Positions 56,074 to 64,000 of a stretch of 64,000 bases of DNA are shown piece after piece. The position numbers and the translations under genes are program-made. The notes under the pieces were generated by a model. It searched no databases. It saw only the letters and a list, made by a program, of their open reading frames with translations, and was not told the origin of the DNA. The stretch comes from Harmonia axyridis (taxonomy: Eukaryota > Arthropoda > Insecta > Coleoptera > Coccinellidae): assembly GCF_914767665.1 (NCBI RefSeq), contig NC_059502.1:57766031-57830030 (forward strand). The letters are read 5' to 3'. How positions within the stretch are numbered: the first letter of the stretch is position 1; the number at the start of each line of letters is the position of its first letter.

Positions 56074-56856
56074 CTGAAATACAAGAAAGAAAAGAACTAG
56101 AAAGGAATAATAAATGTTGAAGTTTCTATTATATACCACATTAAATGATGACAATTGAACTCACCACAAAAAATCATTATGATTAGAGAATTATATCGAA
56201 ATTTCTAGGCCAAAGAATATTAGGAGGTTTGTTCATATTAAAGAAGAAAATATTACAAATTTTGAAAGCAATAAAAATACTCCATCAACTTCACCTTTCC
56301 GGAGCAATTTAACACTACTAATTAATGATTTTTTTCCACAAACAAGCCAGACGATAAACAGTACTGAATAGGTAATCTTTCAATACATAACCTACTAAAA
56401 CTCCTCAGCACGCAGTTCTTATATTTCAGAGAATAATACTACATTTGCTCTGAGGATTTCTTCAACCAGGACCGATTCTTCAAGCAATGATTTTTGAATC
56501 ATCAGGTGTACCAGGATCGCTGAAGGCCCCTTATATTGAGAAATAATCTCCCATAGATTTGTACTGATTGTTTTCTATTAAAGAAAAACATTATAAAAAT
56601 ACAACGTGAAAAATGACCACTTCTTGACATTACAAATCTAATAGAACACAACACAGGGTATTTCGGAAATATATTTGGTAAACCCAAAACATCTTTTATG
56701 ACCTAACACCTACCTAACCCCGCATAGAAAAGAGTTTTCGGAGAAAATATTTATCCCTATTGCTGACGTTAACAACATCTGGTAAGAAAGGTAATTTACC
56801 TAAACAAAAATTCGTTTGTTGTCTGATTTTGAACAGCGAATATCCCAGTGTTAAAA

Positions 56857-56915
56857 ATGCCGAAAGAAAAACGATCAGTTTTGAACAAATTTGTCGAAGA
56901 CTTTACAACAAGAAG
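56857..56915 (+). pseudogene. CGGBP1/hAT-like zinc-finger gene start, unit 1
   Basis: MPKEKRSVLNKFVEDFTT, cut off at the duplication junction. Confidence 0.4.
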
Positions 56916-57501
56916 GTGATTTTTGATGCCTTTTTCTCTAAACTATTTCGGGTTCGATTTATGTGGAGCTTTTTGGAATTTATCGAAACATTAATTTGAC
57001 TATTATACATTACATTAGTAGAGTATTGGCTATATTGGACTATTATGGGAAAGGTGAATTAAACCCAGTTAAACTTTGTCGACGTTTCGGATAATTATTA
57101 GTATTATAAATTTACATTCAAAACAATGGGGTTGTTTTTAATCATTACTTGAATTAAGATGTTGTATATGTGGATTCATACGATTGATAATGTTGGAGGT
57201 GTAATATCTAACATCAATTTGATTCTAACCAACCTATCGCTTTTATAACTGTCTCTCAAGTTCTACAAAATTCTCCGTTACAATCCAAATCCTATGCAAC
57301 TATTAAAATTGTTACAATTGTTCAATTCTTAATCATAATCAAAATATTATGTAGAAATCTACATTGTTACATAGGATTTTGATAAAGCATATGAAGATAA
57401 ATTCTCAGTATTATAGCAGAAAAAATTTAAACGGGGCTTCAGACATTTCAACGTATGATAAAAGAGCACAGATAAAAAGTTCAGCAAAAACTCTGGCTCC
57501 T

Positions 57502-57765
57502 CGTATCAATCAATCAATCAATGTAATTTATTTCACCAAATTTAGTACAGTAATTTTCAAGAAATACTGTCAATTAAACCAATGGTTTGTGCCTGACAGT
57601 AACAATCTTTATATCTAAACAGTTTCAAAAACAATAAATATACATGAACCCATTTTAGTTATTCATTTCACCAGCTTATACATATATCCTCTTATTTATT
57701 TTTATTTTTTCATTATTATAATAATAAAAAAAATAATAAATAAAAGAATATATGTATACTACACC
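57502..57765. repeat. 264-bp insert specific to duplication unit 2
   Basis: It starts TCGTATCAATCAATCAATC and ends in an AT-rich palindrome (CTTATTTATTTTTATT... AATAATAAATAAAAG). It has no equivalent in unit 1. The mobile-element type is not identified. Confidence 0.6.
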
Positions 57766-57816
57766 TATATATAGGTGTAGTATTTGGTTTTTGTATTTGT
57801 TTACAGTATAAGCTGA

Positions 57817-57913
57817 CATATTTATATTGATGGGCTTTTTCTTCATCCAAACAAAATCTTATCCATCCTTTCCTTCCTCCAAAAGTTGAAGACGCATGTA
57901 TTATAAATTGAAT
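57817..57913 (-). other. Candidate exon, duplicated (unit 2)
   Basis: Counterpart of 55975-56073; HASSTFGGRKGWIRFCLDEE is unchanged although the DNA differs, including at a synonymous Gly codon. Confidence 0.35.
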
Positions 57914-58682
57914 CTGAAAATCAAGAAAGAAAAGAACTAGAAAGGAGTAATTAATGTTGAAGTTTCTATTATATACCACATTAAATGATGACAATTGAAC
58001 TCACCACAAAAGTTGGAGGATTAGAGAATCATATCGAAATTTCTAGGTCAAAGAGTATTAGGTGGTTTGTTCATATTAAACACGAAAATATTACAGATTT
58101 TAAAAGCAATAAAAATACTCCATCAACTTCACCTTTCCGCACCAATTTAACACTACTAATTAATGTTTTTTTTTCAACAAACAAGCCAGTGGATAAACAG
58201 AACTAAATAGGTAATCTATCAATACATAACCTACTAAAACTCCTCCATTTCAGAGAATAATACTAAATTTGCTCTGAGGATTTCTTCAACCAGGATCGAT
58301 TCTTCAAGCAATGATTTTTCGAATCCTCAGGTGTACCAGGATCGCTACAGGCCCCTTATATTGAGAAATAATCTCCCATAGATTTGTTCTGATTGTTTTC
58401 TATTGAAAAAAAATTATTATAAAAATACAACGTGAAAAATTACCACTTCTTGACATTACAATTCTAATAGAACACAATACAGGGTATTTCGGAAATATAT
58501 TTGGTAAACCCAAAACATCTTTTATGACCTAACACCTACCTAACCCCGCATAGAAAAGATTTTTCGGAGAAAATATTTATCCCCATTGCTGACGTTAACA
58601 ACATCTGGTAAGGAAGGTAATTTACCTAAACAAAAATTCGTTTGTTGTCTGATTCTGAACAGCGAATATCTCAGTGTTAAAA

Positions 58683-58778
58683 ATGCCGAAAGAAAAACTA
58701 TCAGTTTTGAAACAATTTGTCGAAGACTTTACAACTGATGGCAGTGTGTTGTTTTGTAAATATGTACTACAAAGTTAG
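58683..58778 (+). pseudogene. CGGBP1/hAT-like zinc-finger gene start, unit 2
   Basis: The 31-codon frame begins MPKEKLSVLKQFVEDF, continues TTDGSVLFCKY and then stops. The pattern MPK...FVE.F...TDG.VLFCK is the start of CGGBP1-type proteins, which derive from hAT transposases and bind DNA through a BED-like finger. The finger's later Cys/His residues are lost here. Confidence 0.45.
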
Positions 58779-58850
58779 TGTGACAGCAACAAAAAAGCAG
58801 AATATTCCAGATGAATCTGCACTGTGAATACACTATTATCTGCCATTATA

Positions 58851-59267
58851 CAGGATGATTCAAAATTCAGTATCAAGAATTCAGGGTAGTATTTTTTCAG
58901 TTCAATATAAGACTATTTTCCATAAGCATTAAAGTTTCTATAGTTTTCAATTTTTTTCTTAGAAGCTTTTTCAGTTTTTGAGATATCAAGATCGAATTTG
59001 AAATGGGTTTCTTTTAAGGATTTATATCATTCACTTATTATTATTATTTGGTTTGTGATCCAAATTACAAGTTTTCTTAAACATTTACCAAAAATAAGAA
59101 ACTTAATATCTCAAAAACTGAAAAGAGTCATGAAGAAAAAACTAGAAAAATCTTCTCTGTAGTTCGGTAACGAGAAGTTTGCGGACACATATTTATGGAA
59201 AAACGTCTCATTTTGACCTGAACAATACTCCCCGTGAAATTTTGATACTGAATTCTGAATCACCCTG
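58851..59267. mobile_element. MITE of the CAGGRTGATTC family (417 bp)
   Basis: CAGGATGATTCAAAATTCAG on the left and, inverted, CAGGGTGATTCAGAATTCAG on the right, flanked by TATA on both sides (58847-58850, 59268-59271). The arms continue to pair through TCAGTTTTTGAGATAT. Confidence 0.85.
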
Positions 59268-59495
59268 TATAACGCGAATTTATTAGATCTTTTCATCAGT
59301 AGAAGTAGAAATCTGTGTATTTATTGCGAATAAACCAATATAATTAAAAGAAGAGGTTATTTAAATATAACAAACGATTTGGATATTAATGGAAGAGAAT
59401 AAAAAGGACACTTGACTATACGTTTCACTTTTTTTTTTAATTTTTAAACGTATTCATTTTTAATTTTTTTATGTATCAATTTCAATACATATTTC

Positions 59496-59902
59496 CTCTA
59501 ATTCTGTGGTTATTCCGTTCATTCTTCCACATCTTGTAGAACAAAATCGTGCGAGAATATATCAGAAACGCACAGTTTTCATGGTTATATTTTATTATTC
59601 TATGTTGGTACTCCGAACTTTCCGCCACGGCTTTATCTGTCAATTCATCAATTTGCCTTAAAGAAATCAGTTCTGCCAACCAACATTTTTCAATGCAAAA
59701 ATCACTAAATGATATTTATGGAAATATTTCATTAATTTCAATGAAAATGCAATGAATTAGAGAAAATAATGTATAATACTCGTACAGAAGGCTCATTCTA
59801 CCACTCGTTCATTCCAAAACTCGCCACTTCGTGGCTCGTTTTTGAATTTTGAACTCGTGAAAAAATATTAATGCCTTCTGCACTTGTATTATAAATAACT
59901 AT
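59496..59902. mobile_element. 407-bp palindrome-ended non-autonomous element, copy 2
   Basis: Partner of 34256-34662. Here the minus-strand frame 59482-59679 (MAELISLRQIDELTDKAV...) is open; the 34-kb copy has a stop in it (TAA for TAT). This may be the leftover start of the gene of an autonomous relative. The terminal palindrome is at 59782-59883. Confidence 0.85.
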
Positions 59903-59904
59903 AC

Positions 59905-61250
59905 CCAAAGCCTAATAATGACTAATGCACAACATAATGGGCAGTATTTTTTAGGAATATTTTTGTGCTGTGTCAATTGCATACCTAGCGATTCAAATAT
60001 CGAAGAGGATTTATTTCGGGTGTTGTTGAAATCCTTGACACTCCAGTCCGAACAAAGGTAATGCCTTTGAATCTCTATATTAATGGCTCTTTTCCATAGG
60101 TGGCCCTCTTATGGGGGAAATTTCTTATATTATACGCTTCTTGCGGCCTTCGAAAAGAAATTTCTTAACGCTGCAGCCTTTTGAAGGCACCACCGTTGAG
60201 GATTCACACCTCTCTCAGGTGGCACGTCGAGAGATATTTCTCAAAAGTTGTGATGAACGTGCCTAGGCATCGAGGTGTGGCATTAGTGATGCTATTATAT
60301 CTGGATATACGATGACAAAACAACTGGCTTTTTTTCTGGAAATTTTGATTATCGTTCAGGTAGTGGCATTCTTATTGATGGTGTACATACTTTGACTACC
60401 TTTGTTGCAAAGTTGTGAAATACCCCCTTGAAGTGTCCCACAATTGTAACAGCTTTCGAAACTATCCATAAGATCATGGAACTTCCCAAAGGCACCATTA
60501 ACTTTGAAAAGTCTACTTCCCACGATCCTCAATAACTATGCTGTACAATGGGCACACAAAAATATTGTTGCATGAAACTAGAGCCGTAAAATACTGAGTT
60601 GAAGCAATTTTGCATCAAGTGGTCCTCTTGAATCACTTTGGTTCATTATTTTTGTTGAAGAGAAATATGTATTCTAATGGAATATTCAATTCACAAGTAT
60701 TTTATTGAACCCTATTACATTATTCCATTATTGTATGAATTGAAAAGTTGCTATTTATCATTGGTTGTTTAAAAAAAAAAAGATATATAAAATATTATTA
60801 TTTTTTCTGTTGAATTTAATTCTTCATATCCATTGCCACTCAAATATCTGAAATATTTTTGTAATAAATAGTTTCTTTCTAATAAAATTAGTAAATTTTA
60901 CATTAAATTTTGTGATGCCTAGATGCATATAATGAAGTTAATCTGCAATGAAAATATGTTAAAGTTAATTCGATTGAATAAAATTGTATTGACACTGATA
61001 ATGTTTTTTATTGAAAAGTATTTATAATGTTATAGTTTTTCGAAAGTCTTCTGTGCATTTTTGTCAAATAACATTGATAATAATTGAATGTATTTTCATG
61101 AATAAACTCTCTTATTATTATTATCATTATATAAACTGAATAACAGAATATTTGTAAAATATATATAGTGAGTTTTAAGTATGGAACGCCTCATTTATTT
61201 CAGAAATGGATTGCACGATTTTTATAAATTTTAGTGTACAAGGATCTTGT
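59905..61250. other. No gene recognised
   Basis: Broken frames on both strands around 60050-60550 are more GC-rich than their surroundings and may be an old gene or element. I cannot name one. Confidence 0.3.
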
Positions 61251-61251
61251 G

Positions 61252-61275
61252 ATATAATAATAATAATAATAATGT
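61252..61275. repeat. (AAT)n microsatellite
   Basis: AATAATAAT run followed by GTTTATTC, resembling the reversed (TTA)n tail of the CR1-like LINE at 21150. Confidence 0.85.
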
Positions 61276-61304
61276 TTATTCAACATAAATAAACATGGTG
61301 AGTT

Positions 61305-61368
61305 ACCTAACCTAACCTAACCTAAAACCTAACCTAACCTAACCTAAAACCTAACCTAACCTAACCTA
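61305..61368. repeat. Interstitial telomere-like (CCTAA)n array
   Basis: CCTAA (TTAGG on the other strand) repeats about 12 times in three blocks of four separated by an extra AA. TTAGG is the ancestral arthropod telomere repeat. Because unrelated sequence lies on both sides, this is an interstitial copy. Confidence 0.9.
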
Positions 61369-61369
61369 T

Positions 61370-62217
61370 GGCCGATATTATGGTAGTATTTACCATGTTG
61401 TCAGATTTTTCCACTTTTAGAATAATAATAAACTTTGTTGTGTCACATGGATCACCCTGTATATTTTTAGCCTTTTGAAATCCTCAGCAAATGCAGAATA
61501 TTTTTCATGGAATGTTTTCTATACCTAAATGCCATAATTTCGGAGTTACAAAACCTGCCAATATTCAGATATTTACAAATTAGGTAACCACGGAGATAAG
61601 AAGAATTGTGTAGTCAGAGATCTTGCAAAATGTATTGCAAAGTTTTAAAAATCGCATAGCTTGTTGTATTGATGTATTGAGTTGAATTTCATTTAACTCC
61701 TAAGATCCTAAAAAAAAATTATAAATGCATTAATTTGTTTTTATAAATTATAAGTAACTATTAAGTTTCAATTAGATTGAATCAGTATTTTTCGGGTTAT
61801 TTAGAAAGCAAAATTCCATATGGCTATAACTCCGTAACCATTAGGGTACCAAAAAAGAATCAAATCTCTAAATCTTCTCTTTCTACAGTTTTTTACTTTA
61901 TGTACAGCAGGACAGACTTACTTGAAGTTTCAAAATAATTAAATCAGATAAATTCTGTCAAAATAATAGACTAAGTTTTCTTTAGTGCGTGTAAAATTTT
62001 GCGAGGGAAAATTATAGACTCTCAGCCCTGGAGTTTACCATTTATAATCAATTTATAATTACTTTGGAATTTTTATAGGAAAAATGATTAACCTCCTCAT
62101 TCCCTACTTTGGATTGGGAGTCCTGCAAATTTGCCGTGGATTTGTTTCAGTTGTTCATAAGTTATATAACACCTCACAATAAAAAAAAACTATTTTTTTT
62201 CAAAAAGTAAGGTATCA
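61370..62217. other. No gene recognised
   Basis: AT-rich; a TCACCCTGTATA end near 61450 may be a solo MITE terminus. Confidence 0.3.
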
Positions 62218-62221
62218 TATA

Positions 62222-63135
62222 CAGGGTGAGTCTTTGACTTGTACATATATTTTAACCGAAGATTCCTGAGGTCAAAAGAAACACTTTTTTCCGATTCGGC
62301 CCCGTTACTAAGATACAGGCTGTTGAAAATCGATAAAAGATTGTGATTTTCGGTTATATCTTGTAAATGGTTCAATCGAAGGAAATGATTTTTGGAATAT
62401 AGCTTTTCCTTGATGTGATACATAGTCTCCAAACACAAAATTCCCTACACACCTTTCAGTTTCTTCATTATGAACATTACATCCCATAAAAATACCAGTA
62501 ATTCGAAAAACGCCAACTCTAGATTATTCGAAGTGCTGTGTTTAAATTTGCATCACTCGAAATTTGAAATTCAAACTCAAAACCACAGACTATTAGTCTG
62601 TGTTAGAACTTTCACAGATGAATATTGTTTATTTGAGAAAGTAAGGTTAAATGACAATTCTTGTACGAAATGAAATAAACAAAAACATCGATATATTATA
62701 ATAAATGAATGGATATGAATTATGAATATCAGAGCTAATATGGGTGGTAGCGAGATCAATTCGTTATGATTATCGAAAATGAAATAGAAAACCAAGAGAA
62801 AAATATTTAATCCTTATCGTCAATGAAATTGGTGGGATAACTCATTTATTGTATTATAAATACTACTTTGTTCAACAAATGGAATGTTAAAAGTGAGTTT
62901 ATTATGGTTTTTCTAATTTAGTAGCTTATTTCCAAGGTTCAAATGGTATATCTTATACTTGCAAAAACTTCAGTGTTCCGGTTTCCAGGGGTGAATTAGC
63001 TCATTATGAAAAATTAAAATGGCTATATCTTTTTAACCGGGCCGAATCGGAAAAAATGGTAAATGAAAAAAGTGTTTCTTTTGACCTCAGGAAACCTTCG
63101 GTTCAAATATATGTACAAGTCAAAGACTCAGCCTG
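62222..63135. mobile_element. MITE of the CAGGGTGAGTC family (914 bp)
   Basis: Flanked by TATA (62218-62221 and 63136-63139). Terminal inverted repeats exceed 75 bp, starting CAGGGTGAGTCTTTGACTTG on the left. Shared blocks include TTTGACCTCAGG and TTCCGATTCGGCCC. No transposase. Confidence 0.88.
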
Positions 63136-63139
63136 TATA

Positions 63140-64000
63140 ATAATTTGGAACTGAAAAACCAAAAAAAAAAGAACGTTGATTAATTTATTTTATTCAAAAA
63201 ATGTTAAATACTGCTATTTTGAATAAACAAAAAAAATACCTTATATTTTTCAAAACATAGAAGAAATTCTATCTCAAGAGCACTAATTTTCATGGAAAAA
63301 AACTGCCTTGTCTTCATCCTCGCTGGTATCAGCCAGGACATCGTCATCTAGATAAATGTTGATAACATATTTGGATTCAAATAAACAACTTAAGGAATAC
63401 AACCTTAAAAAGTATTTTGTATAGTTTCTTCACAATAGCAAAAAACAAAACGTAAAACTAAAGCAAAAATATATTTATCTAAAAAATATTATCTAAGTAA
63501 ACCAAGTATCACCGACAAAATGACCCTGGTATCGATACAATATCTAATTTTTCATCACACAAATACTCTACACCTGTTCCTAAACATGACTGACATCATA
63601 TAAAATGTAATTTAAAAATCAATCACTTACTAGTTTTTGAAAGCTTCTTCTGGAGAGGACTCATGTTGTACAAAAAACACTAAACATTTATGAACAAAAA
63701 TGATATTAGGATAATTTTCTCGACAAGCCTGGTAGTAATATATCGTATATGATACACCCAGGAACAAGTTTAAAAATGATTTTAGATCTGGAACTGAATA
63801 ATTTCATCTTGAAGGTAAAATTCAAGAATTTAAATCAAATGAAAAAAAAATGTTTCAGTTGAAAGTCGTCGATTATTTTCTCTGCGATATCCTAGCCCTT
63901 ATAGTTTTGGAGTATTGAAATTTAATATCAAACCCGGTGTTTAAAGTTTTCAATATTTATTATGACATATTTTTCAGATAATCTGCCAGATATAATGAAT
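63140..64000. other. No gene recognised
   Basis: Strongly AT-rich; nothing supportable up to the window edge. Confidence 0.3.

Larger units (their letters stand above)
54395..56912. repeat. Tandem segmental duplication, unit 1 (2518 bp)
   Basis: From AAGGTGATTTTGATGCC to the GACTTTACAAC junction. It aligns with 56913-58736 except for a foldback insertion (54826-55788). Confidence 0.88.
56913..58736. repeat. Tandem segmental duplication, unit 2
   Basis: From AAGGTGATTTTTGATGCC onward. It lacks the foldback, has a 264-bp insert of its own (57502-57765), and runs on past the duplication edge (TTTACAACTGATGGC). It differs from unit 1 by scattered substitutions and small gaps. Confidence 0.88.

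Noticed and set aside
59905..60620. Possible host gene exon
   Set aside because: Frames on both strands are broken by stops and no family could be recognised.
61305..61368. True telomere end
   Set aside because: The array is only ~64 bp with AA interruptions and non-telomeric sequence continues on both sides.

Overview
The window looks like AT-rich insect nuclear DNA, possibly from a beetle (this is inference). Mariner, BEL/Pao, Ty3/gypsy, Penelope and several LINE types are interleaved, one tyrosine-recombinase gene has a short GT-AG intron, and there is an interstitial array of the arthropod telomere motif (CCTAA/TTAGG). I recognise no complete host gene. Almost everything identifiable is a mobile element, a deletion derivative of one, or a palindromic or tandem repeat.

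Layout. 0-9 kb: a decayed transposase fragment, a minus-strand LINE remnant (2.35-3.7 kb), an internally deleted mariner-type element (4.58-5.52 kb), a degenerate 140-bp tandem array (7.2-8.1 kb) and a GATCTAC minisatellite (8.1-8.3 kb). 9-21.6 kb: a large imperfect palindrome, then a nest in which an apparently intact 8.08-kb Ty3/gypsy retrotransposon (12004-20087) sits inside the reverse-transcriptase gene of a CR1/Jockey-like LINE. 22-32 kb: a mariner fragment, a short tyrosine-recombinase-element derivative, a 259-bp palindrome, two minus-strand LINE fragments, a mariner derivative that kept its DNA-binding half but lost its catalytic core, and an RTE-like LINE tail. 32.5-39 kb: a tRNA-derived SINE with a 12-bp target-site duplication (TSD), a broken BEL/Pao integrase interrupted by a 407-bp palindrome-ended element, a Harbinger-type MITE, a 1.65-kb hAT derivative with an 8-bp TSD, and a broken mariner. 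40.2-42.8 kb: two Penelope-like copies head to head with 1107-bp arms. 43-52 kb: TATA-flanked MITEs, a 2.77-kb tyrosine-recombinase element with a full catalytic residue set, and a palindromic MITE. 51.5-59.3 kb: a 1.45-kb foldback, a 2.5-kb tandem segmental duplication whose first unit carries a second foldback copy, and a 417-bp MITE. 59.5-64 kb: the second 407-bp palindrome-ended element, the telomere-like array and a 914-bp MITE.

The most interesting system is the tyrosine-recombinase family. The autonomous-looking element (45395-48161) encodes a 391-residue recombinase in two exons. A 580-bp copy at 25060-25639 keeps both ends and the start of the gene but lacks the rest. Both carry nested palindromes at one end and a ~100-bp interrupted palindrome at the other. 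A very similar terminal palindrome closes the two 407-bp elements at 34256 and 59496, and its central ACTCGC...GCTCGT motif recurs in the palindrome at 25722-25980. This suggests one recombinase type mobilising several non-autonomous families through structured ends. The gypsy element shows a clean -1 frameshift module (TTTAAAC, 7-nt spacer, hairpin) joining gag and pol.
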